The notes: generated from the sequence alone by a model not told the origin. A stretch of DNA of 64,000 nt from Hydrogenimonas cancrithermarum (GCF_030296055.1 NZ_AP027370.1:1476501-1540500), one strand, 5' to 3'; shown: positions 17,334 to 28,228, counted from the first letter of the stretch. Made by a program: numbers and translations.

Positions 17334-17399
17334 CTTGGCTCCAAAAAGCGTTGGTGGGTGCAAATCCAAATACCAACAAGTTCTTTTAAGGGAAAACCT

Positions 17400-17717
17400 A
17401 TGGAAAAAATTCGACTTAAGCTCAAAGCGTACGATCATCGTGTGCTTGATCGGTCAGTTGCTGCAATCGTAGAAGCAGTCAAGCGAACGGGAGCCGAAAT
17501 ACGCGGCCCAATTCCTATGCCTACAAAGATCAGACGCTATACAGTGCTCAGATCACCTCACGTTAATAAAGATTCACGCGAACAATTCGAAATCAGAATT
17601 CACGGACGTATGATCGACATCGTCTCTGCAACGCCTGATACGGTCGATTCGTTGATGAAACTTGATCTGGCACCGGAAGTAGACGTCGAAGTACGATCTA
17701 TGGGTAACAAGGGGTAA
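17400..17717 (+). CDS. rpsJ: 30S ribosomal protein S10
   Basis: 105 residues, [19 protein letters not shown], containing the [19 protein letters not shown] region contacting 16S rRNA. It also acts as NusE in antitermination with NusB. The start at 17400 gives the family N-terminus; upstream codons in frame cover the promoter. First gene of an unbroken run to infA. Confidence 0.98.
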   Translation: MEKIRLKLKAYDHRVLDRSVAAIVEAVKRTGAEIRGPIPMPTKIRRYTVLRSPHVNKDSREQFEIRIHGRMIDIVSATPDTVDSLMKLDLAPEVDVEVRSMGNKG

Positions 17718-17720
17718 CGG

Positions 17721-18299
17721 ATGGAATTCATCGTAGAAAAAATCGGCATGAGCCGAACAATCAATGTACCGAGTATCCCTGTCACGCTTCTGAAAGTGCA
17801 GGATGTCAAAGTATGCGAGATCACGGAAGACGGTCGCGCTATCGTTGCCTACCCGAGCGGTAAGAAGCGCAACAAAGCGATCGAAGGTCAGCAGAAAAAG
17901 TATGGGTTGAGCCCTGAATACAACCGTTTCGCGACGCTGAAAGTCGCCAACACCGAAGCGGGCGATCTTGATTTGACACCGCTTAGCGAAGCGAAAAAAG
18001 TCAAAGTCACGTTCACCAGCAAAGGTCGCGGATTTTCAGGTGTTATGAAGCGATGGAACTTCGCGGGTGGCCCAAGAAGCCACGGTTCACGTTTCCACAG
18101 AGCACCGGGTTCAATCGGTAACTGTGAATGGCCTGGACGCGTACAGCCGGGACAGAAAATGCCTGGCCAGTACGGCAACGCGACAGTCACTGTAAAAAAT
18201 GAGATCGTATCGTTCGATCCGGAAAACAAGATCCTTGTCGTCAAGGGTGCGGTTCCGGGACCAAACGGTGCGATGGGTCGAGTAAGGATTTCTAAATGA
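17721..18299 (+). CDS. rplC: 50S ribosomal protein L3
   Basis: 192 residues, slightly shorter than the E. coli protein (209). The central loop [20 protein letters not shown] reaches the peptidyl transferase centre. It begins 3 bases after rpsJ; its stop overlaps the rplD start in ATGA. Confidence 0.98.
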   Translation: MEFIVEKIGMSRTINVPSIPVTLLKVQDVKVCEITEDGRAIVAYPSGKKRNKAIEGQQKKYGLSPEYNRFATLKVANTEAGDLDLTPLSEAKKVKVTFTSKGRGFSGVMKRWNFAGGPRSHGSRFHRAPGSIGNCEWPGRVQPGQKMPGQYGNATVTVKNEIVSFDPENKILVVKGAVPGPNGAMGRVRISK

Positions 18300-18910
18300 G
18301 TACAGCAGTAGTTTTGAACGAAAACCTGGAAAAAGCGGGCGACGCTGAGGTTCCTGCGAGCTTTCTCGAAGCGAGCGCTCACAACCTATATCTATATGTC
18401 AAATCATATCAGGCTGCGCTGCGTGCCAACACGGCACACAGCAAAAACCGTTCTGCTGTCAGCGGCGGCGGTAAAAAGCCTTGGTCTCAAAAAGGACGCG
18501 GCGGCGCGCGTGCCGGTTCTATCCGAAGCCCGCTCTTCGTCGGCGGTGGTGCGGCATTTGGACCGAAAGCGAACCGAAACTATGACCAGAAGATCAACAA
18601 GAAGCAGAAGCGCCTGGCGCTGATGCACGCTTTGGCTGAAAAAGCGGCCAACGGCAAGCTCTACATTGTTGATAGTGTCGAAGTTGCAAGCGGCAAAACA
18701 AAAGACGCGGCAGCGATGATGAACAAACTGGGCGAGCGTGATGCTCTGTGGGTAAAGTCTCTGATCGACGACAAAACCTATATGGCATTTAGAAATCTTC
18801 CGAACTGTTATTTGATCGAAGAGAATGAACTCAACGGCTATCTTGCAGCAGCGTATCGCGCGGTTGTCATCGAGAAAGCGGTTTGGGAAAATCTGACGAA
18901 AGAGGGCTAA
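18296..18910 (+). CDS. rplD: 50S ribosomal protein L4
   Basis: 204 residues. The loop [19 protein letters not shown] (about 61-79) lines the peptide exit tunnel and is where macrolide-resistance changes arise; here it looks wild type. Its start overlaps rplC by 4 bases. Confidence 0.98.
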   Translation: MSTAVVLNENLEKAGDAEVPASFLEASAHNLYLYVKSYQAALRANTAHSKNRSAVSGGGKKPWSQKGRGGARAGSIRSPLFVGGGAAFGPKANRNYDQKINKKQKRLALMHALAEKAANGKLYIVDSVEVASGKTKDAAAMMNKLGERDALWVKSLIDDKTYMAFRNLPNCYLIEENELNGYLAAAYRAVVIEKAVWENLTKEG

Positions 18911-18911
18911 G

Positions 18912-19193
18912 ATGGCGGATATTACAGATATCAAATCGATACTTTATACTGAAAAGACATTGGGCCTTCAGGAAGAGGGTGTCATCGTGGTTCAGACATC
19001 TCCGAAAGTGACGAAGAATCAGCTCAAAGCGATCTTCAAAGAGTACTTCGGTGTGAACCCGTTGAAAGTCAACTCTCTCCGCCAGAGCGGTAAAGTGAAG
19101 CGTTTCCGCGGAAAAGAGGGGAAACGCCCGGATTTCAAAAAGTTCTATGTGAAGCTGCCGGAAGGCGCGAACATCGAGAGCTTGAGCGCGTAA
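18912..19193 (+). CDS. rplW: 50S ribosomal protein L23
   Basis: 93 residues; sits at the exit tunnel and is the docking site for trigger factor and SRP. The family segment [12 protein letters not shown] and the basic [17 protein letters not shown] tail are present. One base separates it from rplD. Confidence 0.97.
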   Translation: MADITDIKSILYTEKTLGLQEEGVIVVQTSPKVTKNQLKAIFKEYFGVNPLKVNSLRQSGKVKRFRGKEGKRPDFKKFYVKLPEGANIESLSA

Positions 19194-19203
19194 GGGATAG
19201 AGC

Positions 19204-20034
19204 ATGGCAATTAAAACATATAAACCGTATACACCCAGCCGACGCTATATGAGCGTCGTCGACAGCAGCGACATCACGAGCAAACCGACGGTTCGCAAAC
19301 TGCTGAAGAAACTCCCTGCCAAAGCGGGACGCAACAACAACGGACGCATCACATCTCGCCACAAAGAGGCGGGCGCGAAGAAGCTTTATCGTATTATCGA
19401 CTTCAAACGCAACAAGTTCGGCGTTGAAGGTACCGTTGCGACGATCGAGTACGATCCGTACAGAAACTGCCGCATTTGCCTCATCAACTACGTTGACGGC
19501 GACAAGCGCTACATCCTTCAGCCGAGCGGTCTGAAAGTGGGCGACAAAGTTCAGGCGGCGGAAGCGGGTCTGGATATCAAACCGGGCAACGCGATGAAGC
19601 TGAAAAACATTCCGGTCGGTACACTTGTTCACAACATCGAGATGAAGCCGGGCAAAGGCGGACAGCTCGTCCGAAGCGCCGGAGGATATGCACAGATCAT
19701 GGGACGCGAAGGCAAATATGTCATCGTCCGTATGCCCAGCTCTGAAATGCGTAAAATCCTCGGTGAGTGTATGGCGACCATCGGTACCGTCGGCAACGAA
19801 GAGTTCGCGAACATCGTCATCGGTAAAGCGGGACGCAGCCGACACCTCGGTATCCGTCCTCAGACACGCGGTTCTGCGATGAACCCGGTCGATCACCCGC
19901 ACGGTGGTGGTGAAGGTAAAACGAACTCCGGACGTCATCCGGTCACACCTTGGGGTATGCCGACCAAAGGCTTTAAAACTCGTCGTAAAAAAGCCAGCGA
20001 TAAACTGATCATTTCACGACGCAAGAAAAAATAA
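19204..20034 (+). CDS. rplB: 50S ribosomal protein L2
   Basis: 276 residues. Needed for subunit joining and peptidyl transfer. The highly conserved [14 protein letters not shown] near the C-terminus contains the histidine linked to peptidyl transferase activity. The strong RNA-binding core [14 protein letters not shown] is also present. Confidence 0.98.
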   Translation: MAIKTYKPYTPSRRYMSVVDSSDITSKPTVRKLLKKLPAKAGRNNNGRITSRHKEAGAKKLYRIIDFKRNKFGVEGTVATIEYDPYRNCRICLINYVDGDKRYILQPSGLKVGDKVQAAEAGLDIKPGNAMKLKNIPVGTLVHNIEMKPGKGGQLVRSAGGYAQIMGREGKYVIVRMPSSEMRKILGECMATIGTVGNEEFANIVIGKAGRSRHLGIRPQTRGSAMNPVDHPHGGGEGKTNSGRHPVTPWGMPTKGFKTRRKKASDKLIISRRKKK

Positions 20035-20045
20035 GAGGGTAAGAC

Positions 20046-20327
20046 ATGGCAAGATCGATTAAAAAGGGTCCTTTTATCGACGAGCATCTGATGAAAAAAG
20101 TGCTCAAAGCAAAAGAGACCGGTGATAACAAACCAATCAAAACATGGTCACGCCGAAGCACCATCTTCCCGGAGATGATCGGTTTGACCATTAACGTCCA
20201 CAACGGACGCCAGTTCGTTCCTGTGTATATCACAGAGAACCATGTCGGCTACAAACTCGGCGAGTTTGCTCCGACACGTACATTCAGAGGCCACAAGGGC
20301 TCTGTCCAGAAAAAGATCGGGAAGTAA
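20046..20327 (+). CDS. rpsS: 30S ribosomal protein S19
   Basis: 93 residues, [19 protein letters not shown], with the terminal [12 protein letters not shown] motif. Binds the 30S head with S13. 11 bases after rplB. Confidence 0.98.
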   Translation: MARSIKKGPFIDEHLMKKVLKAKETGDNKPIKTWSRRSTIFPEMIGLTINVHNGRQFVPVYITENHVGYKLGEFAPTRTFRGHKGSVQKKIGK

Positions 20328-20334
20328 GGGGTAG

Positions 20335-20664
20335 ATGATGAGTAAAGCAACACTGAAATTCATCCGACTCAGCCCGACTAAAGCACGCCTGATAGCACAG
20401 GAAGTCCAGGGAATGAACGCAGAGTTGGCACTTGCAAGTCTCGAGTTCATGCCGAACAAAGCGGCGAAAGTCATTTCGAAAGTGATCGCTTCAGCGGTTG
20501 CCAACGGCGGATTCGAGCCGGAAGAGGTCGTTATCTCTTCATGCCGCGTCGACAAAGGGCCGGTTCTGAAGCGTTGGAAACCGCGTGCACGCGGTCGTGC
20601 ATCACGCATCATGAAACCAACATCTCACGTGATCGTCGAAGTCACAGAAGCGAAGGATAAGTAA
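20335..20664 (+). CDS. rplV: 50S ribosomal protein L22
   Basis: 109 residues. The beta hairpin (about [22 protein letters not shown]) extends into the exit tunnel. Two adjacent ATG codons (20335 and 20338) could start it. The stop overlaps the first base of rpsC. Confidence 0.97.
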   Translation: MMSKATLKFIRLSPTKARLIAQEVQGMNAELALASLEFMPNKAAKVISKVIASAVANGGFEPEEVVISSCRVDKGPVLKRWKPRARGRASRIMKPTSHVIVEVTEAKDK

Positions 20665-21359
20665 TGGGTCAGAAAGTCAATCCGATTGGTTTGCGCCTGG
20701 GAATCAACCGTAACTGGTCGTCACGCTGGTATCCGAACTGGCAGCGCGTCCCTGCATTCGTAGCAGAAGATGACAAAATCCGTAAGTTCCTGAAAAAAGA
20801 ACTCTACTATGCAGGTGTCGCAGACATCATTATCGAGCGAACCGCAAAGCGCCTTCGCGTGACAATCGTCGCAGCGCGTCCCGGTATCATCATCGGTAAA
20901 AAAGGTGCGGATATCGAGAAACTGAAGACGCGTCTTCAGAACATGGTTCAAAAGCCGGTTGCGCTCAACATTCGTGAAGAGAAGCGTCCGCAGGCCTCTG
21001 CACAGCTGGCGGCTGAAAACGTCGCGACACAGCTCGAACGCCGTGTCGCATTCCGCCGCGCAATGAAAAAAGTGATCCAGGCGGCCCAGAAAGCGGGAGC
21101 GAAAGGAATCAAAGTACAGGTTGCAGGACGTCTCGGCGGTGCCGAAATGGCGCGAACCGAGTGGTATCTCGAAGGCCGCGTACCGCTTCATACGCTTCGT
21201 GCAAAGATCGATTACGGTTTTGCGACAGCGTATACAACTTATGGAATCATCGGTGTCAAAGTATGGATCTTCAAAGGTGAGGTTCTCCAAAAGGGAATTC
21301 AGCCCGAGCCTGTTGAAGAGAAACGCGGCCGCCGTGCTCCAAGACGTGGGAGGAACTAA
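20664..21359 (+). CDS. rpsC: 30S ribosomal protein S3
   Basis: 231 residues. N-terminal [14 protein letters not shown], a KH domain with [17 protein letters not shown], and the C-terminal domain ending in a short basic tail. Forms the mRNA entry site with S4 and S5 and has helicase activity there. Confidence 0.98.
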   Translation: MGQKVNPIGLRLGINRNWSSRWYPNWQRVPAFVAEDDKIRKFLKKELYYAGVADIIIERTAKRLRVTIVAARPGIIIGKKGADIEKLKTRLQNMVQKPVALNIREEKRPQASAQLAAENVATQLERRVAFRRAMKKVIQAAQKAGAKGIKVQVAGRLGGAEMARTEWYLEGRVPLHTLRAKIDYGFATAYTTYGIIGVKVWIFKGEVLQKGIQPEPVEEKRGRRAPRRGRN

Positions 21360-21361
21360 TC

Positions 21362-21787
21362 ATGTTGATGCCTAAACGAACAAAATACCGAAAGCAGCAA
21401 AAAGGGCGTAACCGCGGAAAAGCGTATCGCGGTAACCAGCTGGCATTCGGAAACATCGGAATCAAGGCGACTGAAGCCGGTCGTATCGACAGCCGCCAGA
21501 TCGAAGCGGCGCGTGTTGCTATGACACGTCACGTCAAACGTACAGGTAAAGTCTGGATTCGTGTATTCCCGGACAAACCGATCACTGCCAAGCCTCTCGA
21601 AACCCGAATGGGTAAAGGTAAAGGTGCGGTGGACAAGTGGGTTATGAATATCAAGCCCGGCCGTATCATTTACGAAATGGCAGGTGTTGAAGATAAGCTC
21701 GCGCGTGAAGCGCTGACGCTGGCGATGCACAAACTCCCTTTCAAAACAAAAATTGTAACGCAAGAGGCTAGCAATGAAATATACTGA
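21362..21787 (+). CDS. rplP: 50S ribosomal protein L16
   Basis: 141 residues, [20 protein letters not shown]. Helps position the A-site tRNA. It starts 2 bases after rpsC and its end overlaps rpmC by 14 bases. Confidence 0.98.
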   Translation: MLMPKRTKYRKQQKGRNRGKAYRGNQLAFGNIGIKATEAGRIDSRQIEAARVAMTRHVKRTGKVWIRVFPDKPITAKPLETRMGKGKGAVDKWVMNIKPGRIIYEMAGVEDKLAREALTLAMHKLPFKTKIVTQEASNEIY

Positions 21788-21965
21788 GATTCAAGACAAA
21801 AGCCTTCAGGAACTTGAAGGGATGTTGAAAGAGAAGAAGATGGAGCTGTTTGAGCTGAAACTCAAGCTCAAGACGATGCAGCTTACCAACCCGAATGAGA
21901 TTCGTGCGTGCCGCAAGGACATCGCACGTATCAAGACTGCCATCAGTGCGCAGAAGAATGCATAA
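21774..21965 (+). CDS. rpmC: 50S ribosomal protein L29
   Basis: 63 residues, a two-helix protein at the exit tunnel contacting L23 ([20 protein letters not shown]). It starts inside the last codons of rplP, suggesting translational coupling. Confidence 0.97.
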   Translation: MKYTEIQDKSLQELEGMLKEKKMELFELKLKLKTMQLTNPNEIRACRKDIARIKTAISAQKNA

Positions 21966-21975
21966 GGATTAGATT

Positions 21976-22233
21976 ATGGCGTCTCATAAACGTATTATTC
22001 AAGGAACCGTTATCAAAAAAGCGGGCGACAAGACTGCGACCGTTCTGGTCGAGCGCCGCGTCATGCATCCCCGCTATCACAAAACGGTAAAACGATTTAA
22101 GAAATATCTCATCCATGATGAGAAGAATGCAACGAAAGTGGGTGATGTGGTTGTAGCGGTTGAGTGCCGACCGCTCTCTAAAACCAAATCATTCCGCCTC
22201 AAAGAGATCGTAAGCTCAGGAGTCGGATCATGA
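21976..22233 (+). CDS. rpsQ: 30S ribosomal protein S17
   Basis: 85 residues, OB fold. Contains [20 protein letters not shown] and [17 protein letters not shown]. Its stop overlaps the rplN start in ATGA. Confidence 0.97.
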   Translation: MASHKRIIQGTVIKKAGDKTATVLVERRVMHPRYHKTVKRFKKYLIHDEKNATKVGDVVVAVECRPLSKTKSFRLKEIVSSGVGS

Positions 22234-22598
22234 TTCAAAGTTTCACAAGACTGAACGTCGCGGACAACAGCGGCGCAAAAGAGATTATGTGTATCAAAGT
22301 TCTCGGCGGCAGCAAACGACGCTATGCAAGCGTCGGTGACGTTATCGTCGCTTCCGTCAAGAAAGCACTTCCGAACGGAAAAGTGAAAAAAGGTCAGGTT
22401 GTCAAAGCGGTTGTTGTTCGTACGAAAAAAGAGATTCAGCGTGAAAACGGTTCTCTGATTCGTTTCGACGACAATGCAGCCGTCATTCTCGATGCGAAAA
22501 AAGAGCCAATCGGTACTCGTATTTTTGGACCTGTCAGCCGTGAAGTACGCTATGCGAACTTCATGAAAATCGTATCGCTTGCACCGGAGGTTCTGTAA
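22230..22598 (+). CDS. rplN: 50S ribosomal protein L14
   Basis: 122 residues, [20 protein letters not shown], with the family ending [12 protein letters not shown]. At the subunit interface near L3 and L19. Confidence 0.98.
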   Translation: MIQSFTRLNVADNSGAKEIMCIKVLGGSKRRYASVGDVIVASVKKALPNGKVKKGQVVKAVVVRTKKEIQRENGSLIRFDDNAAVILDAKKEPIGTRIFGPVSREVRYANFMKIVSLAPEVL

Positions 22599-22834
22599 TG
22601 GCTAAGAAATTCAAGATCAAAAAAGGCGATACGGTAGAAATTATCGCCGGAGACGACAAAGGCAAGAAAGCGGAAGTCCTTCAGGTCCTTCCTGCCAAAG
22701 ACGCCGTCATCGTCGCAGGATGCAAAGTGGTCAAAAAGGCTGTCAAGCCGACCGAGCAGAACCCGGAAGGCGGTTTCGTCAACAAAGAGATGCCGATTCA
22801 CATCTCCAACGTACGCAAAGTAGAAGGTGCATAA
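22598..22834 (+). CDS. rplX: 50S ribosomal protein L24
   Basis: 78 residues, shorter than the E. coli protein (104). The N-terminal KOW motif ([20 protein letters not shown]) is clear. It initiates 50S assembly. It overlaps the rplN stop by one base. Confidence 0.96.
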   Translation: MAKKFKIKKGDTVEIIAGDDKGKKAEVLQVLPAKDAVIVAGCKVVKKAVKPTEQNPEGGFVNKEMPIHISNVRKVEGA

Positions 22835-22835
22835 G

Positions 22836-23387
22836 ATGTTGAGACTCAAAGAGAAATTCAATGAACTCAAGCCGGTTCTGCAAGAAGAGCTCGAGCTTAA
22901 AAACCCGATGCTGATCCCTGCGCTTGAGAAGATCGTCATCAGCGTCGGCTGCGGCAACGATGCGAAAGATACCAAGCTGGTTCAGAACATCGCCGACACG
23001 ATTACACTGATCGCCGGACAAAAAGCGATGATCGTTCCGGCAAAAAAATCTGTCGCGGGCTTCAAAGTTCGTGAAGGGATGCCGGTCGGCGTCAAAGTGA
23101 CACTGCGCGGCGACATGATGTACAACTTCCTCGACAAGCTCATCAGCATCGCGCTTCCGCGCGTGAAAGACTTCCGCGGCGTTTCGCGCAATGGATTCGA
23201 CGGACACGGAAACTACAACTTCGGTCTGGACGAGCAGCTGATGTTCCCGGAAGTGGAGTATGACAACATCATTAAAACGCATGGTATGAACATTACCATC
23301 GTCACGACAACTGACAGTGACAAAGCGGCATTCGCCCTTCTCGAGAAGTTGGGTATGCCTTTTGCAAAAGGACGACAAAATGGCTAA
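22836..23387 (+). CDS. rplE: 50S ribosomal protein L5
   Basis: 183 residues. Binds 5S rRNA at the central protuberance. The start [13 protein letters not shown] at 22836 is chosen over an upstream start inside rplX. Core motifs include [11 protein letters not shown] and [19 protein letters not shown]. Confidence 0.97.
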   Translation: MLRLKEKFNELKPVLQEELELKNPMLIPALEKIVISVGCGNDAKDTKLVQNIADTITLIAGQKAMIVPAKKSVAGFKVREGMPVGVKVTLRGDMMYNFLDKLISIALPRVKDFRGVSRNGFDGHGNYNFGLDEQLMFPEVEYDNIIKTHGMNITIVTTTDSDKAAFALLEKLGMPFAKGRQNG

Positions 23388-23565
23388 AAAATCGATGATT
23401 GCAAAGCAACAGCGAAAACCTAAATTCAAAGTTCGTGCCTATACGCGCTGCAGCATCTGCGGCCGTCCGCACTCTGTTTACCGCGATTTCGGTATTTGCC
23501 GAATCTGCCTGCGAAAGATGGCCAGTGAAGGCCTTCTTCCAGGTATCAAAAAAGCGAGCTGGTAA
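23380..23565 (+). CDS. rpsN: 30S ribosomal protein S14, zinc-binding type
   Basis: 61 residues, the short type Z form with two CxxC pairs ([21 protein letters not shown]) binding zinc, rather than the longer zinc-free form. It overlaps the end of rplE by 8 bases. A 90-base spacer holding a hairpin repeat follows. Confidence 0.97.
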   Translation: MAKKSMIAKQQRKPKFKVRAYTRCSICGRPHSVYRDFGICRICLRKMASEGLLPGIKKASW

Positions 23566-23590
23566 CTTTCAGCAAGAAGTCCGCTTGGCG

Positions 23591-23623
23591 GCGAGCCTTC
23601 CGCTGAGGAAAACTCGGCGTTGG
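23591..23623 (+). repeat. Hairpin repeat, copy 1 (rpsN-rpsH spacer)
   Basis: A 33-base element that matches 28499-28531 at 29 positions by eye. It folds as CGCTGAG (23601-23607) with CTCGGCG (23613-23619) around a 5-base GAAAA loop. The second copy has CTCAGCG, so one pair changes from U-G to U-A and the stem is kept. It could be a dispersed repeat or a processing site. Confidence 0.65.
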
Positions 23624-23655
23624 CACATTAATCAAATAAAAACAAAGGATATAGC

Positions 23656-24051
23656 ATGGTGAACGATCTGATTGCAGATTCTCTGACACGCATCAGAAAC
23701 GCATCAATGCGACGACTTGAAGTCACAACACTGATGTATAGCAAAATTGTTGAAGCGATCATGAAAATCTTTCAGGAGAAAGGTTACATCGAGAGCTACA
23801 AAGTAGTCGATAACGATGGCAAGAAGAGCATCAATGTTGTGCTCAAGTATGATGACAACGGACGCAGCGTCATCAACGAGATCAAACGTATCTCCAAGCC
23901 TGGCCGCCGTGTCTATCAGGGCAAAGAGGCGATCAAGCGATTCAAAAACGGTTACGGCACCATCGTCGTAAGTACATCTCAGGGCGTTCTGCCGAACGAT
24001 GAAGCGTTCAAGCGCGGCATCGGCGGCGAAGTGCTTTGCAGTATCTGGTAA
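23656..24051 (+). CDS. rpsH: 30S ribosomal protein S8
   Basis: 131 residues, [20 protein letters not shown], ending in the conserved [11 protein letters not shown]. In E. coli S8 represses the spc operon by binding mRNA; no comparable site was recognised here. Confidence 0.98.
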   Translation: MVNDLIADSLTRIRNASMRRLEVTTLMYSKIVEAIMKIFQEKGYIESYKVVDNDGKKSINVVLKYDDNGRSVINEIKRISKPGRRVYQGKEAIKRFKNGYGTIVVSTSQGVLPNDEAFKRGIGGEVLCSIW

Positions 24052-24060
24052 GGAAAAAAA

Positions 24061-24594
24061 ATGTCACGTATAGGAAAGAAACCGATTGATATCCCGGCAG
24101 GCGTAGAGGTCAAAGTCGAGGGTACAGAAGTTGTCGTTTCCAAAGGAAAAGATGTCAAGCGTCTCGACACGCACGGTCGTGTAGATATCGAAATAGCCGA
24201 CAATAAGATTGTCTTTCACCGCAAAGGTGACGACAAAGCGAGCAGTGCATTCTGGGGAACCTACCGCGCGCTTACGCAAAACATGATTATTGGACTGACA
24301 CAGGGTTTCGAGAAGAAACTCGAAATCAACGGTGTCGGTTACCGTGCGGCCGTCAAAGGCAAGACACTCGAGCTTCAGCTTGGCTTCTCTCATCCGATCA
24401 ACTTCGAAATTCCGGAAGGAATCGAGATCGGTGTCGAGAAAAATGTTATCTCTATCAAGGGGCAGGACAAACAAAAAGTTGGTCAAGTTGCCGCAGAGAT
24501 CCGCGCATTCCGTCCGCCGGAGCCTTACAAAGGCAAGGGTGTCAAGTATGTGGATGAAGTGATTCTCCGCAAAGCCGGTAAAACAGGTAAATAA
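24061..24594 (+). CDS. rplF: 50S ribosomal protein L6
   Basis: 177 residues, [21 protein letters not shown], ending with [27 protein letters not shown], the sarcin-ricin-loop binding end. 9 bases after rpsH. Confidence 0.98.
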   Translation: MSRIGKKPIDIPAGVEVKVEGTEVVVSKGKDVKRLDTHGRVDIEIADNKIVFHRKGDDKASSAFWGTYRALTQNMIIGLTQGFEKKLEINGVGYRAAVKGKTLELQLGFSHPINFEIPEGIEIGVEKNVISIKGQDKQKVGQVAAEIRAFRPPEPYKGKGVKYVDEVILRKAGKTGK

Positions 24595-24604
24595 GGGTTG
24601 AACA

Positions 24605-24961
24605 ATGAATAGAACACTACTTTTGAAGAAAAACCTGCAGCGCGCGAAGCGTAAAGCGCGTGTACGCGGTAAGATTTTCGGTACTGCCGATAAACCGCGT
24701 GTTACCGTGTTCCGATCGAACAAACACTTCTACGCACAGGCGATCGACGATGTTGCCGGTGTGACGCTTGCTGCGGCAGACGGCCGTGCGATGGGTCTGA
24801 AAGCGAACAAAGAGGCGGCTGCAAAAGTTGCGGAAGCGCTTGCTGCTGCGATGAAAGCCAAAGGACTCGAAGCGGCGGTCTTTGATCGTAACGGCTACAT
24901 CTATCACGGTGTCGTAGCGGCATTTGCCGATGCTTTGCGTGAAAACGGAATACAGGTGTAA
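24605..24961 (+). CDS. rplR: 50S ribosomal protein L18
   Basis: 118 residues. 5S rRNA-binding protein with basic N-terminus ([15 protein letters not shown]) and the family motif [14 protein letters not shown]. Confidence 0.97.
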   Translation: MNRTLLLKKNLQRAKRKARVRGKIFGTADKPRVTVFRSNKHFYAQAIDDVAGVTLAAADGRAMGLKANKEAAAKVAEALAAAMKAKGLEAAVFDRNGYIYHGVVAAFADALRENGIQV

Positions 24962-24972
24962 AGGTTAAACAG

Positions 24973-25416
24973 ATGGAAAATATCAATCGAGAAGATTTTG
25001 AAGAAGTAATCGTCAACATCGGCCGTGTCACGAAAGTTGTCAAAGGTGGTCGACGTTTTCGATTTACGGCACTTGTTGTTGTGGGAGACCGCAACGGTAC
25101 AGTTGGCTTTGGTATGGGTAAAGCGAAAGAGGTTCCCGATGCGATTCGCAAGGGAATCGACGAGGCGTTCAAGAACCTGGTCAAAGTCAACATCAAAGGC
25201 TCGACGATCGCACACGACATCGAGCACAAATACAATTCGAGCAAAATTCTGCTCAAGCCGGCCAGCGAAGGTACGGGAGTTATCGCCGGTGGTGCAGCAC
25301 GTCCCGTCATCGAACTTGCCGGTATCAAAGATATCCTGACCAAATCACTGGGCTCCAACAATCCGAACAACCTCGTTCGTGCAACTGTTGAAGCGCTAAG
25401 CCGAATCAAAGGATAA
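24973..25416 (+). CDS. rpsE: 30S ribosomal protein S5
   Basis: 147 residues. The double-stranded-RNA-binding fold and the decoding-fidelity loop [14 protein letters not shown] (about 17-30) are visible, with [19 protein letters not shown]. The next gene is rplO after only 3 bases, so rpmD (L30), present here in E. coli, is absent. Confidence 0.98.
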   Translation: MENINREDFEEVIVNIGRVTKVVKGGRRFRFTALVVVGDRNGTVGFGMGKAKEVPDAIRKGIDEAFKNLVKVNIKGSTIAHDIEHKYNSSKILLKPASEGTGVIAGGAARPVIELAGIKDILTKSLGSNNPNNLVRATVEALSRIKG

Positions 25417-25419
25417 GCG

Positions 25420-25818
25420 ATGTCACTTCACAATCTAACAAACGCTCAGGGAAGCACAAAAGACCGCAAGCGCGTAGGCCGCGGTCAGGGAAGCGGAATG
25501 GGCAAAACCGCAACACGCGGTAACAAAGGCCAGAAGTCTCGAACCGGTTATAAGCAAAAGCGCGGATTCGAGGGTGGACAGCAGCCGCTTCAGCGACGCT
25601 TGCCGAAAGTCGGTTTTACATCGAAAGTTGAAAAACCGTATGTGATCAACATCGAGCGCGTTCCAGCGATCGCCGAACTCGAAGAGATCACCATGGAGAC
25701 ACTGACAAGTGTCCATACCATCAAAGGTAAATATAAGCGCGTTAAATTGATCGGCAAAGCTGCACGCGAGCTTGCCGCCAAAATTAAAGACGAGCGTATC
25801 ACGACCAGCGGAAAATAA
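25420..25818 (+). CDS. rplO: 50S ribosomal protein L15
   Basis: 132 residues. Has the glycine/arginine-rich N-terminus ([20 protein letters not shown]) and the [15 protein letters not shown] motif. Late-assembly protein; directly before secY. Confidence 0.97.
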   Translation: MSLHNLTNAQGSTKDRKRVGRGQGSGMGKTATRGNKGQKSRTGYKQKRGFEGGQQPLQRRLPKVGFTSKVEKPYVINIERVPAIAELEEITMETLTSVHTIKGKYKRVKLIGKAARELAAKIKDERITTSGK

Positions 25819-25820
25819 CA

Positions 25821-27083
25821 ATGAACAAATCATTGGTCAATAAAATCCTGATTACATTGGGATTTTTGCTGGCATACCGGATACTGGCCTATGTGCCGGT
25901 TCCCGGTGTTAACGTCGATGTGATCAAAGAGTTCTTTGATTCCAACTCCTCCAATGCCCTCGGCATGTTCAATATGTTCAGCGGTAACGCTATCAGCCGG
26001 CTCAGTATCATCTCTCTCGGAATCATGCCCTACATTACGGCATCGATCATCATGGAACTTCTTGCTGCAACCTTCCCCGAACTCGGAAAAATGAAGAAAG
26101 AACGCGACGGGATGACGAAGTATATGCAAATCATACGCTATGCGACGATTGCTATTACACTGGTACAAGCCGTCGGCGTCGCGATCGGCCTTCAGAGTCT
26201 TACAGGAAAAGGCGGTGAGAGTGCAATCATGATCGATACGACGTCGTTTGTTACGATGGCGGCCTTTTCGATGCTGACGGGTACGATGCTGTTGATGTGG
26301 ATCGGTGAGCAGATTACGCAAAGAGGCGTCGGCAATGGTATTTCGCTGATCATTTTTGCCGGTATCGTTTCATCCATACCTACGGCGATCGGGGGAACGA
26401 TCAATCTCGTCAATACGGGTGAACTCAACTTCCTTGTTGTCCTGGCGATTTTGGCAATCATCATTGCGACGGTCGGTTTCATTATCTATGTAGAGCTCGG
26501 TGAACGTCGCGTACCGGTCAGTTACTCACGCAAGGTGATGATGCAGAATCAGAAGAAACGGGTTATGAACTACATCCCGATCAAGGTGAATCTGAGCGGG
26601 GTCATCCCTCCCATCTTCGCTTCAGCGATTTTGATGTTTCCGTCTACGATTCTTCAGGCATCGACCAATCCGATTGTTCAGAAGATTTCCGACTTTTTGA
26701 ATCCGAACAGCTATACATTTAACTTTATGATGTTCCTGTTCGTCATCTTCTTTGCCTATTTCTACGCTTCGATTGTCTTCAATGCGAAAGATATCGCCGA
26801 CAACCTGAAGCGGCAGGGTGGATTTATACCAGGTGTACGACCGGGTGCTCATACGGCAGAGTTTCTGAATGAGGTCGCCAGCCGGTTGACATTCTGGGGT
26901 GCCATCTATCTTGCGCTCATCTCCACGCTTCCGTGGATTCTCGTCAAGAGTATGGGCGTTCCGTTCTATTTTGGCGGTACAGCTGTACTTATCGTCGTTC
27001 AGGTTGCACTTGATACGATGCGCAAGATCGAGGCTCAGATCTATATGAGCAAGTACGAAACGCTCAGTGCGGTAGGTCTGTAG
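25821..27083 (+). CDS. secY: Preprotein translocase subunit SecY
   Basis: Channel-forming subunit of the SecYEG translocon. 420 residues with ten hydrophobic helices. The plug and lateral-gate area NMFSGNAISRLSIISLGIMP and the cytoplasmic loop VPVSYSRKVMMQNQ (ribosome and SecA contact) are visible, and MRKIEAQIYMSKYE is near the C-terminus. It sits in the standard spc position, 2 bases after rplO. SecE is at 51.1 kb. Confidence 0.98.
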   Translation: MNKSLVNKILITLGFLLAYRILAYVPVPGVNVDVIKEFFDSNSSNALGMFNMFSGNAISRLSIISLGIMPYITASIIMELLAATFPELGKMKKERDGMTKYMQIIRYATIAITLVQAVGVAIGLQSLTGKGGESAIMIDTTSFVTMAAFSMLTGTMLLMWIGEQITQRGVGNGISLIIFAGIVSSIPTAIGGTINLVNTGELNFLVVLAILAIIIATVGFIIYVELGERRVPVSYSRKVMMQNQKKRVMNYIPIKVNLSGVIPPIFASAILMFPSTILQASTNPIVQKISDFLNPNSYTFNFMMFLFVIFFAYFYASIVFNAKDIADNLKRQGGFIPGVRPGAHTAEFLNEVASRLTFWGAIYLALISTLPWILVKSMGVPFYFGGTAVLIVVQVALDTMRKIEAQIYMSKYETLSAVGL

Positions 27084-27842
27084 ATGTCGATTGCGATCCG
27101 CAAACCTGCCGAGATCGAAAAACTTCGAAAAGCGAACCAGATTGTCGGAGAGACACTCCAGTTTTTACAGGAGAGTGTCAAGCCCGGCATGACGCTCAAA
27201 GAGATCGATCAAATGGGCGAAGAGTTTCTGCGCTCAAAAGGCGCGAAACCTTCATTCAAAGGCCTCTACGGCTTTCCTGCAGCCGTCTGTACCTCTCTCA
27301 ACGAAGTCATCATTCATGGTATTCCGGACGATACAAAGGTCAAAGAGGGGGATATCCTCGGGCTCGACATCGGAACGGAACTCGAGGGATGGTATGGTGA
27401 TGCGGCGATAACGATGCCGATCGGAAAAATCTCCGAAGAGGATGAGAAATTGATCGCATGTGCCAAAGACGCACTTTATCATGCTATCGATATTATCCAT
27501 CCGGGGATGAGATTTAAAGAATTGAGTCTGGAGCTTGAGAAGTTCATCAAGTCCAAAGGATTTACCCCACTGCTTAGTTTTTGTGGGCATGGTATCGGCC
27601 GTAAACCGCATGAAGAGCCTGAAATTCCGAACTATCTTGAGCACGGATCGCCCAAAAGCGGACCGAAAATCAAAAACGGTATGGTTTTTTGTCTCGAACC
27701 GATGATCTGTCAGAAGCTCGGAACTCCAAAGATTCTGGAAGACAAATGGTCCGTCGTAAGTCAGGACGGTCTGCGTGGCAGCCATTACGAGCATACGGTC
27801 GCCGTAGTCGGCAACAAAGCAGAGATACTCTCGCAACCATAA
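27084..27842 (+). CDS. map: Methionine aminopeptidase, type I
   Basis: Removes N-terminal methionine from new proteins. 252 residues with the five metal ligands in order: D in GDILGLDIGTELEGWYGDAA (two aspartates), H in GHGIGRKPHEEPEIPNY, E in FCLEPMI and E in SHYEHTVAV. Lacks the N-terminal zinc finger of longer forms. The ATG directly follows the secY stop. Confidence 0.97.
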   Translation: MSIAIRKPAEIEKLRKANQIVGETLQFLQESVKPGMTLKEIDQMGEEFLRSKGAKPSFKGLYGFPAAVCTSLNEVIIHGIPDDTKVKEGDILGLDIGTELEGWYGDAAITMPIGKISEEDEKLIACAKDALYHAIDIIHPGMRFKELSLELEKFIKSKGFTPLLSFCGHGIGRKPHEEPEIPNYLEHGSPKSGPKIKNGMVFCLEPMICQKLGTPKILEDKWSVVSQDGLRGSHYEHTVAVVGNKAEILSQP

Positions 27843-27853
27843 GGAGATAATAC

Positions 27854-28072
27854 ATGGCAAAAGATGATGTCATCGAAATTGACGGCAAAGTGATCGAGGC
27901 GCTCCCGAACGCGACATTCCGCGTCGAGCTTGAAAATGGACATGTGGTTCTGTGCCACATCGCCGGAAAAATGCGTATGCACTACATCCGTATCCTTCCA
28001 GGTGACAAGGTGAAGGTTGAACTGACGCCGTACAGTCTCGACAAAGGGCGCATAACTTACAGATATAAGTAA
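27854..28072 (+). CDS. infA: Translation initiation factor IF-1
   Basis: 72 residues, [20 protein letters not shown], a single S1/OB fold that blocks the A site during initiation. Last gene of the S10-spc run. Its stop codon lies in the loop of a 9-bp hairpin (28054-28062 with 28074-28082). Confidence 0.98.
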   Translation: MAKDDVIEIDGKVIEALPNATFRVELENGHVVLCHIAGKMRMHYIRILPGDKVKVELTPYSLDKGRITYRYK

Positions 28073-28228
28073 GCTGTAAGTTGCCTTAATGTATCATTCC
28101 ATCCCCTTTTCCATCTACGTGAAGGAGTTTTGCATAAATCGCACTGTTTATGCAAGGGTCGGTTTGATTCACTCGTCAAACCTGTTTGGGGCGATATTCC
28201 GTTTCGATTCGGATGAGTTGTTCAGTGC

